Positions 25,010 to 33,554 of a stretch of DNA of 40,972 nt are shown piece after piece; the first letter of the stretch is position 1; every line of letters starts with the position of its first letter. Source of the DNA: Lactobacillus kullabergensis (GTDB taxonomy: Bacteria; Bacillota; Bacilli; Lactobacillales; Lactobacillaceae); assembly GCF_000967195.1 (NCBI RefSeq), contig NZ_KQ033871.1:655825-696796 (forward strand). The letters are read 5' to 3'. The translations under genes were made by a program, and so were the position numbers. Below the pieces are notes generated by a model that saw only the letters and a program-made list of their open reading frames with translations, did no database searches and was not told the DNA's origin.

Positions 25010-25025
25010 TAGGAGGTAAAAAGTA

Positions 25026-25514
25026 ATGGCAGATGAAACAGTAAGCACAGTTGGCAGTTTTCTAAACGGAAGAGACACAATCTCAACAAAGGATGCCAAA
25101 GTATACGTCACAATTGATGGTAAGGTAATTCCGTTAATTGAATGCAAAAAATTTAGTGCAAAACTAGAAAAGAACAAGGAAGACGTTCAGACATTAGGCA
25201 GTCGCTGGAAACACAAGAAAGTTACTTCGGTAGAAGGTACTGGAACACTTGGAGGTTACCTGATTAGTTCAAATTGGACTAAATATGCCTTGCCTTATAT
25301 TAATGGCGGTAAAGATTTATATTTCGAAATCACAATGACCATTAATGATCCTACCAGTAGAGCAGGTACACAAACTTTGCACTTTGGCGAAGTAAACCTA
25401 GATGATGTCCCTTTTGCTGACTTTGAAGCAGATGATGGAGTCATGGATTGGGAATCAGACTTTACCTTTGAACAGGTAAATTTAGTTACCGGTTTTAATG
25501 GATTCGATTTGTAA
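25026..25514 (+). CDS. Tail tube protein (XkdM-like)
   Basis: 162 residues with the XkdM pattern: NGRDTISTKDAKVYVTIDG, IECKKFSAKLEKNKEDVQTLG and a beta-barrel C-terminus (FGEVNLDDVPFADFEADDGVMDWESDFTFEQ split near 125-155). It forms the inner tube within the sheath encoded just upstream. AGGAGGTAAAAAGTA serves the ATG. Confidence 0.94.
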   Translation: MADETVSTVGSFLNGRDTISTKDAKVYVTIDGKVIPLIECKKFSAKLEKNKEDVQTLGSRWKHKKVTSVEGTGTLGGYLISSNWTKYALPYINGGKDLYFEITMTINDPTSRAGTQTLHFGEVNLDDVPFADFEADDGVMDWESDFTFEQVNLVTGFNGFDL

Positions 25515-25530
25515 TTAGGAGGAAATAAAA

Positions 25531-25947
25531 ATGGCTTATAATGTCGAAGATTTTTTAGCAGAAAATGTCAAACCGAAAAATGAAACTAAGGAAGTAAAAA
25601 TAAAAGGTTTTAAATCACCATTTATCATTAAAGCACTCACAGCGGATGAATTTAATGAAATGCAAAAGCAAGCAACGACTAGCTATATTAACAAAAAAAC
25701 GCATCAACGTATTCAAGAAACTGACCAAGGCAAGCTAGTTGATTTGATGATGGCTGAAGCAGTTATTCAACCAGATTTAAATAATGAAAAATTACAAAAG
25801 TCATGGGGTTGTATTGCAGATCCTGCGGGTGTGTTAAAGAAAATGCTAAATGCTGGTCAGTATGCTGACCTTGGACAATCAATTCAAGAAATATCAGGAT
25901 TTGATATTGACAGTATTAACAACTATGTCGAACAAGCAAAAAACTAA
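25531..25947 (+). CDS. Tail assembly chaperone, short form (XkdN-like)
   Basis: The 138-residue protein (KGFKSPFIIKALTADEFNEM, then GKLVDLMMAEAVIQPDL) matches XkdN-type chaperones that coat the tape measure during tail assembly. Its last codons GCA AAA AAC TAA form a slippery site immediately before the stop. It is preceded by AGGAGGAAATAAAA. A longer form is expected from frameshifting. Confidence 0.9.
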   Translation: MAYNVEDFLAENVKPKNETKEVKIKGFKSPFIIKALTADEFNEMQKQATTSYINKKTHQRIQETDQGKLVDLMMAEAVIQPDLNNEKLQKSWGCIADPAGVLKKMLNAGQYADLGQSIQEISGFDIDSINNYVEQAKN

Positions 25948-26138
25948 TCAATGAGTCCTATGGCGATTTTAGCATTTATTATTACTGCCTGAATGAATAT
26001 CATTGGACTCCTGGACAATGGGCTGAATTGACACAAAAAGAAAAAGCACTAGTAGTAGCTTCTATTCAAATTAGGCAAAAAGAAGAGAAAAAGCAAGAGC
26101 GAGAAGCCAAACGTAAAGCTAGGTCTAAACATATATAG
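25531..26138 (+). CDS. Tail assembly chaperone, frameshifted long form
   Basis: After codon AAC (25942-25944) a shift of -1 continues from CTA at 25944 to TAG at 26138, adding 64 residues (starting LINESYGDFSIYYYCLNEYH and ending in a Lys/Arg/Glu helix) for a fusion of about 202 residues. The extension frame has no start codon of its own, and it lies exactly between the XkdN-like gene and the tape measure, as in the G/GT chaperones of lambda and its counterparts in PBSX-like phages. Joined coordinates: 25531-25944, then 25944-26138. Confidence 0.85.
25938..26010 (+). promoter_or_regulatory. Programmed -1 frameshift signal
   Basis: The heptamer A AAA AAC at 25938-25944 is in the correct frame for -1 slippage and is followed directly by a stop. 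Eight bases later GAGTCC (25953-25958) can pair with GGACTC (26005-26010), a possible stimulatory stem at the usual distance, though its loop is long. Confidence 0.8.
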
Positions 26139-26152
26139 AAGGGAGGTAACTA

Positions 26153-29100
26153 ATGGCTACAATAAGCAGTACTTTAAAAATAAATGATGCTTTCAGTAAT
26201 GTATTAAATAAGTTTAATGCTGGTGTACAACGTAGTGTTAGCTGGAGTTCCCGTCTTAAAAATGCAATAAATGGGGGTAGTAATGGAATGCTATCTCTTG
26301 GAAATGGCGCTAGATCTGCAGGAATTGGACTAAAACAGATCATAGCAGGAACTGCCTTTGGCGGAATGATTAGTTCGGCTGCAAGTGCTGCTACTACCGG
26401 AATTCATTCAATGATTGATGAACTAAATGAGGCTAGTGTTTCCTGGCAAACATTTGATGGGAACATGCGTCAATTAGGTAGGTCACCAGCACAGATAGCA
26501 GCAGCCAAAAGCTCGATGCAAAAATTTGCCCAAGACACAATTTATTCTGCATCAGACATGTCCTCTACTTATAGCCAATTGGCAGCTGTAGGAGTTAAGA
26601 ATACTACGAGACTGGTCAAAGGATTTGGTGGATTGGCTGCAGCTGCTACTGATCCAAAGCAGGCTATGAAGACTTTGAGTCAACAAGCTACGCAAATGGC
26701 AGCTAAGCCGACAGTACAATGGCAAGATTTTAAACTTATGCTTGAACAAACGCCAGCAGGTATGGCTGCAGTTGCTAAGTCTATGCATATGTCAACTCAA
26801 GACCTAGTCAAAAATGTGCAAGACGGAAAAATAAAAACCCAGGAATTTCTTAATGCTGTTGCCAAAACCGGTACAAATGCTAATTTCAGCAAAATGGCTA
26901 CACAGTATAAAACTGTTGGTCAGGCAATGGATGGGTTGAAAGAAACTTTATCCAACGGCTTACAGCCACAATTTCAAAAATTAAGTAAAATTGGAATTAG
27001 TGCAATTGAAGGAATAACCAATAAAATGAGTGAGTTAAATTGGAACTCCTTTGGAGATGGCATCATTAATGCCATTAATTACGTTAAACCAATTTTTGAC
27101 AAGTTTAAATTAGGTTTGCAAGATGTATTCGATGGCTTTAACAGTACTGGCGCTGGCAAAGAAGTTGGTAAAATGTTTCAAACTATAGCTGACGCTGTTA
27201 GTGATGTCATTGACACGATGAGCGAAGGAGATGGCAAAACTAGCTTTTTTACGACTTTAGGCTCAATTTCTGGTAGAAGTATTTCGGGAATAGCCAAGGC
27301 AATCAGCGCAATCGCAAAAGTAATTGGTAAATTAGATCCAAGCAGTTTGCAGGCTTTAGGTACTGCATTCTTTATTCTGAAAACCGGAACTAGGGGATTA
27401 ATATTTACAACTGTTGTATATGGTCTAAATAAACTTAGCAAACTTAAGCCTGGTACACTAAATAATATTGCAGGTGCTATTAAAAACCTTGCAATAGCTT
27501 TTGCGGCTTTCAAAGTAATAAATACTCTTGGTAAAGGAATTTCAGGTATAGCAAAAGTATTTGGAGCATTTAAAAAAGTAAAATCTCCTAAATTGCCAAC
27601 AAATAGTGTTCCTGAATCGGGAGGAATTATGCAAAGTGCTGGAGCCTTTTTAAAACTAGGTGCTGCATTGATGGAAGTCGGTGTTGCTGTCGTATTAGTT
27701 GCTAGTGGTTTCTGGATACTTGCTCAGGCGGCAAATTCTTTAGCAAGTGGCGGAGGTACGTCGATTGCCGTGTTCTTTGGAATGTTAGTTGCAATTGGCG
27801 CTTTAGCTGTAGTAGTTAAATTACTTGGACCGGCTTTTATTAGTTCAGCAGCAGGATTTCTTATCTTTGGAGCAGCACTCCTATTGATTGGGGTAGCCAT
27901 TTTTATAGCTACGGCAGGCTTGGCACTGTTAGGGATGCAATTGCCTAACATTGCCACCTATGGCGCTCAAGCAGCCTTAAATATTCTTTTATTGGCAGTC
28001 GCAATTACAGTTTTCGGTGTAGCAGCAATCATTGGAGCAATCGGCATAGTTGCCCTAGCCTTAGCTATTGTAGTTTTATCTGTGTCTCTAGTGATTTCAG
28101 CAGTTGGAGCTGTTTTATTAGGCGCAGGACTACTAATATTAGGTATTTTTGCAATTATAGCGGCAGTTGGCATTACTATGCTGGCAGTTGGTGTTGCATT
28201 ACTCGCAGTATTTTCAGTTATTGCAGCAGTAGGATTAGTTTTAATGGGAGCTGGTATAGCAATATTAGCTGTTGTTGCTATCGTTGCGGCAGTAGGAATG
28301 ATGTTGTTTGCTTTGGCATTAATGTTAGCTACACCATTACTTATGATAGCCGCTATTGCAACACTATTATTAGGTGTAGCAGCCGTTGTTCTGGGAGCTG
28401 GTCTATTAATAGTAGGTGCAGCATTGATGGTTGTTGCCAGTGGTTTAGCAGCTGTCGGAGTTGCAGTGATGAAGTTAGTAACTATGTTTATCATGGCTGG
28501 TACTATGATGGTTACAGCTATCACAAGTGCAATGAGTAACGTTGTAAATAGTGTCAGAAATGGTATTTCAAATGCAGTTAATGCAGCAAGAAGTTTTGCA
28601 GGTTCATTAGTAAGTGTTGGTAGAGACTTGATTCAAGGCTTAGTTAATGGGATTAAATCTATGATTGGTGCTGCAGTTAATGCAGTATCAAATGTTGCAG
28701 GAAAAGTTGTTAGTGCAGCTAAGAGTTTCTTCCATTTGGGGTCACCTTCTAAATTGTTTAATCAATTTGGTCGATGGTTAGACCAGGGGCTTGCGATTGG
28801 TTTAAATCATGACGCGGATATAGCTGCAAATGCCTCAGCGAGCATGGCAGAAGGTGTAGTCGCCGCTGCATCAGATATGACACCAACGCTTAATCCTTTG
28901 GTAATGGGTCAAACTAATGCAGGAGATTTGCTTGCTAATGGCTTTGACCGTGCCGCAACTGCTGTAAATAGTGTTGCCAATGCACTAAACGGATTGGATG
29001 GAGCTACAGCAGGAATTGGTATTAATGAACAAGATCAATTAGAAACTTCAATCAGTAGCAATGACGATAATGGTTCGAATTTAATTGGAACTAAATTCGG

Positions 29101-29260
29101 CAGTAGCAGCGCAAATAATGACAATCGGAGTTCAACTGTCACAATTGAAAGTGGCGCTATCCAGATTAACAGCACAGGCAATGCGGACTATGACGCAGAC
29201 GCAATATTAGCAGCGATTGAAAATAGACTAATTGCTCAGAATGAAAAATCATTAAGTTAG
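26153..29260 (+). CDS. Tail tape-measure protein
   Basis: The longest gene, 1035 residues, sets tail length. The N-terminal part (about 60-290) matches the tape-measure domain (WQTFDGNMRQLGRSPAQIAAAK, SASDMSSTYSQLAAVGV, LMLEQTPAGMAAVAKSM). A region of about 300 residues (about 500-780) is almost continuous hydrophobic Ala/Val/Ile/Gly/Leu with repeated units (LLGAGLLILGIFAI, LMGAGIAILAVVAI, VLGAGLLIVGAALM) and may form membrane-inserting helices at genome injection. A GSPSKLF-like segment near 865 is usual in these proteins. AAGGGAGGTAACTA serves the ATG. Confidence 0.95.
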   Translation: MATISSTLKINDAFSNVLNKFNAGVQRSVSWSSRLKNAINGGSNGMLSLGNGARSAGIGLKQIIAGTAFGGMISSAASAATTGIHSMIDELNEASVSWQTFDGNMRQLGRSPAQIAAAKSSMQKFAQDTIYSASDMSSTYSQLAAVGVKNTTRLVKGFGGLAAAATDPKQAMKTLSQQATQMAAKPTVQWQDFKLMLEQTPAGMAAVAKSMHMSTQDLVKNVQDGKIKTQEFLNAVAKTGTNANFSKMATQYKTVGQAMDGLKETLSNGLQPQFQKLSKIGISAIEGITNKMSELNWNSFGDGIINAINYVKPIFDKFKLGLQDVFDGFNSTGAGKEVGKMFQTIADAVSDVIDTMSEGDGKTSFFTTLGSISGRSISGIAKAISAIAKVIGKLDPSSLQALGTAFFILKTGTRGLIFTTVVYGLNKLSKLKPGTLNNIAGAIKNLAIAFAAFKVINTLGKGISGIAKVFGAFKKVKSPKLPTNSVPESGGIMQSAGAFLKLGAALMEVGVAVVLVASGFWILAQAANSLASGGGTSIAVFFGMLVAIGALAVVVKLLGPAFISSAAGFLIFGAALLLIGVAIFIATAGLALLGMQLPNIATYGAQAALNILLLAVAITVFGVAAIIGAIGIVALALAIVVLSVSLVISAVGAVLLGAGLLILGIFAIIAAVGITMLAVGVALLAVFSVIAAVGLVLMGAGIAILAVVAIVAAVGMMLFALALMLATPLLMIAAIATLLLGVAAVVLGAGLLIVGAALMVVASGLAAVGVAVMKLVTMFIMAGTMMVTAITSAMSNVVNSVRNGISNAVNAARSFAGSLVSVGRDLIQGLVNGIKSMIGAAVNAVSNVAGKVVSAAKSFFHLGSPSKLFNQFGRWLDQGLAIGLNHDADIAANASASMAEGVVAAASDMTPTLNPLVMGQTNAGDLLANGFDRAATAVNSVANALNGLDGATAGIGINEQDQLETSISSNDDNGSNLIGTKFGSSSANNDNRSSTVTIESGAIQINSTGNADYDADAILAAIENRLIAQNEKSLS

Positions 29261-29273
29261 AGAGGTGAATTAT

Positions 29274-29954
29274 ATGGACGGCTTTGGTGTCTTTTTGACT
29301 AGCTACAAAACAAGTAAGACTATCCAACTACCAGTCAATCCAGCAGAACTAAAGCTCAATTATGAAAATGATGATCAAAGCGAAACGGTAGTGAATTTAG
29401 GCGAAATAAATCGACTGGGCAATATTAAGCTAGTAGGAATTACTATCGATTCCGTTTTTCCAAAATACAAAACGACCTATTTAGCAGATGATTCGCCTAA
29501 AAAGCCCGACTATTACATTAAGTGGATTAAAAAAATCCAAAAAGCCAAAGGACTAGTCAGGCTGGTTGTTGCCAACACAAAAATAAGCATGTGTATGACG
29601 ATTGCTAGTTTTAATTATGGCTTTGAGGATGGGTTTGACGAAGAGTACAAGTACACACTTGAACTAAAGCAATATCGGAGTTTTAAAGCTGAGAAAGTAA
29701 AAAAGAAGAAAAAACATAAATCTAAAAAAGGCAAAAAACGAGTTGCACCTCCTAAAAAGTTTGGAATTCATTCAACAGTAATCGTTAATGGACGTTTACA
29801 CTTGGATTCAAATGGCAATGGAGCTGGTGTTTATGAGAAAAATGCCAAACGACAGGTAATTAACATTGCTACTGGGCATAAGTACCCAATATGCGTGGGT
29901 ATTAATGGCATTGCTCGGGGTTGGGTTAAGAAAAGCGATGTGAAGAAAGCATGA
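29274..29954 (+). CDS. Baseplate/tail-tube initiator protein (XkdP-like)
   Basis: I choose ATG 29274 (GAGAGGTGA just upstream) over the GTG at 29265. The 226-residue protein begins GFGVFLTSYKTSKTIQLPVNP, typical of XkdP. A Lys-rich linker (about 145-160) leads to a C-terminal SH3-like segment (STVIVNGRLHLDSNGNG, GIARGWVKKSDV) in place of the LysM domain seen in other XkdP proteins. It may bind cell wall or another baseplate protein. It overlaps the next gene by 4 nt. Confidence 0.85.
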   Translation: MDGFGVFLTSYKTSKTIQLPVNPAELKLNYENDDQSETVVNLGEINRLGNIKLVGITIDSVFPKYKTTYLADDSPKKPDYYIKWIKKIQKAKGLVRLVVANTKISMCMTIASFNYGFEDGFDEEYKYTLELKQYRSFKAEKVKKKKKHKSKKGKKRVAPPKKFGIHSTVIVNGRLHLDSNGNGAGVYEKNAKRQVINIATGHKYPICVGINGIARGWVKKSDVKKA

Positions 29955-31063
29955 TAACGACATTTAAGTTGGTGCGTAGAAGCAATCTGTACCGCAAGTC
30001 TAAAAAGAACGGCAAGGGAACCACATACGATTTGCGGAATGTTGTTGCGAATGTTAAATGGTCAACTGATCTTAATTTTAGTGCTGGCGAATTGACGTTT
30101 GACTTAATTCAAAAAGCACACCCAATAATCCCTTATACGGGCGATGTCATCAAGTTCAGATGGAGCCATCATAAAATTTTTTACGGCTACGTATTCAATT
30201 ACAAAGTCAAAGAAGATGACACAGTTAGTGTTACTTGCTATGACAAAGAACGCTACTTAAAAAACCAGGATTCAATCGTTTGGAAATCTGGCACTATTGC
30301 TGATCGTTTTAACAATGTTTGCAAACGTGCAGGGATTAAGCACAAAGTAGTTGACAAGCCAACTCACAAGGTGGCAGCCGAAGTTTGTGATGGTAAGACG
30401 TACTTCGACATGCTTAAGAGTGCCATTACCAAAACTTTGAGCGCCACTAAGCACATGTATTATGTGTATTGCAATTACGATGTTGTTGAGCTACGAAGGG
30501 CGCCCTATAAAAAATTAAAAATCATAATTGGTAGTAAGTCCGCAATGACGGGCTTTTCTTATGCCGTGGATATTAACGACACAGCTAATGTGGTTAAGGT
30601 CATCCAAAAGGATGTTAAAAAATCCCAGTCTAAATCAGCCACTGCCAAGCAAAAAAAGGCTAATGGTAAGAATCAAAAAACCACTAGTGCCAAAGCTAAG
30701 ACCAGTAAAAAGGATGAAGCTAAACGCACTAGCTTTAAGTCTGTTAGTGCAAAAGGCGATTCAACAGAGCAGTGGGGCAAATTGCAAATCACGGTCAATA
30801 AGAAGAACAAGGCTAATCACGCTCAGATGGTTAAACAGGCTAAGGATGAGCTGCGCAAGCGTAATCGTGCTAATAAGGAATTGACAGTTGATTGTATTGG
30901 CAATGTTGACCTTGTTGCAGGTAATGCTGTGACAATCAAGATTAACGACATTAATAAAACGTTGAAAAATTGCCCAATTTTGAAAGCTGAACATGAATTT
31001 GGTACTGATTACATGTGCCATTTGACAATGAAAGTAGGTGCTTCATGGCTGGAGAACGGTTAA
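29951..31063 (+). CDS. Baseplate hub protein (XkdQ-like)
   Basis: The 370-residue protein has the hub pattern: VKWSTDLNFSAGELTFDLIQ, GDVIKFRWSHHKIFYGYVFNY, SVTCYDKERYLKNQDSIVW and a C-terminal LTVDCIGNVDLVAGNAVTIK. A Lys/Ser/Ala-rich linker (about 218-262) separates the two parts. It is equivalent to gpD/gp27-type hub proteins that hold the tail spike. Both ends overlap neighbours. Confidence 0.9.
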   Translation: MITTFKLVRRSNLYRKSKKNGKGTTYDLRNVVANVKWSTDLNFSAGELTFDLIQKAHPIIPYTGDVIKFRWSHHKIFYGYVFNYKVKEDDTVSVTCYDKERYLKNQDSIVWKSGTIADRFNNVCKRAGIKHKVVDKPTHKVAAEVCDGKTYFDMLKSAITKTLSATKHMYYVYCNYDVVELRRAPYKKLKIIIGSKSAMTGFSYAVDINDTANVVKVIQKDVKKSQSKSATAKQKKANGKNQKTTSAKAKTSKKDEAKRTSFKSVSAKGDSTEQWGKLQITVNKKNKANHAQMVKQAKDELRKRNRANKELTVDCIGNVDLVAGNAVTIKINDINKTLKNCPILKAEHEFGTDYMCHLTMKVGASWLENG

Positions 31064-31386
31064 TTAAGATGCTAAATAGTCGCGGTGGTAAAGACAGTGA
31101 CTATGCTGATGTTGTCTATGGTGTAGTTACTAGCACGGAGCCGTTGAAGGTGCAGCTATCCAACAATATGGTAATTGACGATAACTTCATTGTGTTAGGC
31201 AAACACATAGGCAAATTCAAATTACCTGGCAAAGCAACTATTAATGGCAGTGATGTGATTAAAACCGAAAAAATCAACTTTAAAGATATGGAATTTGACA
31301 ATAGCTTAAAGAAAAACGATAAAGTGACCATGATCCGCATGGATGGCGGACAACAGTTTTACCTGTTTGAACGAGAGGAGGGATAG
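31045..31386 (+). CDS. DUF2577 baseplate protein (XkdR-like)
   Basis: I start at ATG 31045 (AAGTAGGTG upstream), inside the end of the hub gene, giving 113 residues (MAGERLIKMLNSRGG...). The middle VVYGVVTSTEPLKVQLSNNMVIDDNFIVL and end VTMIRMDGGQQFYLFER are typical for DUF2577, an OB-fold-like piercing or spike-associated protein. Confidence 0.88.
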   Translation: MAGERLIKMLNSRGGKDSDYADVVYGVVTSTEPLKVQLSNNMVIDDNFIVLGKHIGKFKLPGKATINGSDVIKTEKINFKDMEFDNSLKKNDKVTMIRMDGGQQFYLFEREEG

Positions 31387-31387
31387 C

Positions 31388-31861
31388 ATGGACGATGATA
31401 ATATTATTGTTACTGACGATGACAACATTGATGATGAGAGCGCCGAATTGGAAGATACCGATATTGACACTGATGGTGACGATGATGAGTCTTTGGACGA
31501 TGAACCTACCTTAACTTTTAAGATTGAAAATGGACGCATTCGTGGCAAAGTTGATGAAAAGCAAGCCATGATTCAGGCAGTCGACAAGATACTGCAAACG
31601 GAACGTCTAGTCTATCCCATCTACTCGGACCAATACGGCAATGACCTTAACGATTTAATTGGCAAAGACATGGGCTATGCCAAGGTAGAGGCTGAAAGGA
31701 TGATTAAAGAGGCATTATTAGCTGATGATCGAGTGGTTGAAGTCAATATTGACACAGTTAATGAAGTAAGCCGAGATACCCTAGAAATTAAAGGCACCTG
31801 CGTTACGGTGTACGGCAATATTAATATAGATAGTGAGGTGAGCGTGGATGACACCAGATGA
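31388..31861 (+). CDS. DUF2634 baseplate wedge protein (XkdS, gp25-like)
   Basis: Starts at ATG 31388 with GAGGAGGGA upstream, giving 157 residues. The first 40 are nearly all acidic (DDDNIIVTDDDNIDDESAEL), an unusual extension. The rest fits DUF2634 (TFKIENGRIRGKVDEKQAM, VYPIYSDQYGNDLNDLIG). Homologous to the gp25-type wedge component. Overlaps the next gene by 14 nt. Confidence 0.9.
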   Translation: MDDDNIIVTDDDNIDDESAELEDTDIDTDGDDDESLDDEPTLTFKIENGRIRGKVDEKQAMIQAVDKILQTERLVYPIYSDQYGNDLNDLIGKDMGYAKVEAERMIKEALLADDRVVEVNIDTVNEVSRDTLEIKGTCVTVYGNINIDSEVSVDDTR

Positions 31862-32996
31862 TTTAGCTGAGAGCTACATGGCGGAAGATTATGGCTACTG
31901 GCTTGATTTAATGCTGGATTATGTTCCCGATGATATTGATCAGCGAGAAGGTTCAGTAATTTATGACGCATTAGCACCTACAGCTATGGTTTTAGCTCAA
32001 CATTCTTTGGCAAGTGCAAACATCATTAAACAGACTTATGTAAAGACAGCTCAAGGACAATTTCTTGACTACCGAGCAGCTGAACACGGCACAGCCAGAT
32101 ATGCAGCAACCCAAACGGAAGTTAAGGCTAAATTCTTAGATTCTGACGGCAACTCAATTAATAACGTACAGATAGGCGACCAATTTGCCAGCATTGGTGA
32201 AACGCCTATTTTTTATACGGTGCAAAAAATTAATGATGATTTGACCGGTGAATTAACTGCCGATGACCCAGGGACAACAGCCAACTCTTACATCGGGCAA
32301 ATACTGCCAGTAACGAGCAACGATAGTCTTTCATGGGCAGAAATAACCGAGATAGTGGCTCCTGCTCGAGATGCAGAAACTGATGACCACCTGCGTGACC
32401 GTCTGTTAAGGGCAGATGACTGGATTGCTTACGGTGGCAACATTACTGATTACTTGGCAATGCTCAGCAAAATTAGTGAAGTTGGAGCTGGACAAGTTTA
32501 TCCTGTCTGGAATGGTGCGGGCACAGTCAAGCTAGTTATTGTTGACAATAATCTAATGCCTGCTAGTGCCGACTTAGTTAAAAAGGTTAAGAACATCATT
32601 GATCCTGTTGATAATGAAAGCCAGGGCTATGGTCTGGCGCCAATCGACCATCAAGTAACTGTAGTTGCACCAACACCATTGACGGTGAACATAGCAGCCA
32701 CGGTAAATATTGATGGCACTCATGGAGTAGACATAGTTAAAGCTAAGATTAAGACTTCTATCGAAGAATATTTTAAGTTGCTACGGCAAAGTTGGAACAA
32801 TATTGATGCAAAGACTGGGCGAGGCTACTCGCAGACTATTTACCGCTCAAAAATACTGTCACAAATAATGATGGTTGATGGGGTAATCAATACATCAGTT
32901 CCAATGTTAAATGGCTCTGATCAAGACATTACGCTTGTGTTTGATAATCAAACGTCACAACTGCCAGTTCTAGGGGAGGTAAAGTTAGATGGCTAA
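31848..32996 (+). CDS. Baseplate J-like protein (XkdT)
   Basis: 382 residues with the baseplate-J pattern: DQREGSVIYDALAPTAMVLA, YRAAEHGTARYAATQTEV, DDHLRDRLL and VYPVWNGAGTVKLVIVDN. It forms the wedge ring that triggers sheath contraction. Overlaps both neighbours. Confidence 0.94.
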   Translation: MTPDDLAESYMAEDYGYWLDLMLDYVPDDIDQREGSVIYDALAPTAMVLAQHSLASANIIKQTYVKTAQGQFLDYRAAEHGTARYAATQTEVKAKFLDSDGNSINNVQIGDQFASIGETPIFYTVQKINDDLTGELTADDPGTTANSYIGQILPVTSNDSLSWAEITEIVAPARDAETDDHLRDRLLRADDWIAYGGNITDYLAMLSKISEVGAGQVYPVWNGAGTVKLVIVDNNLMPASADLVKKVKNIIDPVDNESQGYGLAPIDHQVTVVAPTPLTVNIAATVNIDGTHGVDIVKAKIKTSIEEYFKLLRQSWNNIDAKTGRGYSQTIYRSKILSQIMMVDGVINTSVPMLNGSDQDITLVFDNQTSQLPVLGEVKLDG

Positions 32997-33537
32997 TAAT
33001 TTAATGGACTATCTTCCTGACTATTACAATGACGTTTACGAAATGCAGGCAATCATGCATGCACAAGGAGAAGTGCTTGATAAAGCTGAAAGTGAGCAGT
33101 TTCGACTGCTTTTAAATCAGTTTGTTACGCAAACAGATGTGAAAGGAATTTCTGTTTTTGAAGACCAAGTAGGAATTAAACCTGCTCCAAATGATGATTT
33201 AGAGGAACGACAAAACAAAGTACTGATGCGACTTTTGCCTCCAAGACCAATCACTATTGAGTACTTGCGTGACTTATTTGCGACACTTAAAATACTTGCG
33301 ACAATCACAGTTATTGAAAGGGATGCAATCGTTGAAGCTAAAAGTGCCGAAATTAACAGCAGTCAGATTGAGAATATCAAGTATTTGCTTAACATTTATC
33401 TGCCAGCCAACATGATCTATGAGATTAGAGTGGCGCTAAACAGAGCTGAAATTAGCAACGACTTTAAAGTTGGTCTGGGGACTTGGCTGAAAGCAACAAC
33501 TGCAGTGCAAGCCAACGTTTCTCAGTTTATTAATTAG
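32989..33537 (+). CDS. YmfQ/XkdU-like tail protein
   Basis: 182 residues beginning NLMDYLPDYYNDVYEMQAIM, with LEERQNKVLMRLLPPRPITIEYL in the middle, as in DUF2313/YmfQ proteins. It joins baseplate wedges to tail fibres. AGGGGAGGTAAAGTTAG precedes the ATG. Confidence 0.9.
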   Translation: MANNLMDYLPDYYNDVYEMQAIMHAQGEVLDKAESEQFRLLLNQFVTQTDVKGISVFEDQVGIKPAPNDDLEERQNKVLMRLLPPRPITIEYLRDLFATLKILATITVIERDAIVEAKSAEINSSQIENIKYLLNIYLPANMIYEIRVALNRAEISNDFKVGLGTWLKATTAVQANVSQFIN

Positions 33538-33554
33538 AAAGGAGGAGCAAAGAT

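Noticed and set aside
27967..28524. Leftward frame of 185 residues opposite the tape measure
   Set aside because: It mirrors the Ala/Val-rich codons of the real gene, giving an Ala/Thr/Asn-rich product without a ribosome site.
31306..31569. Leftward Ser-rich frame opposite the DUF2634 gene
   Set aside because: It is the complement of the Asp-rich codons of the real gene (GAT/GAC read as ATC/GTC and TCA/TCG) and has no start signals.
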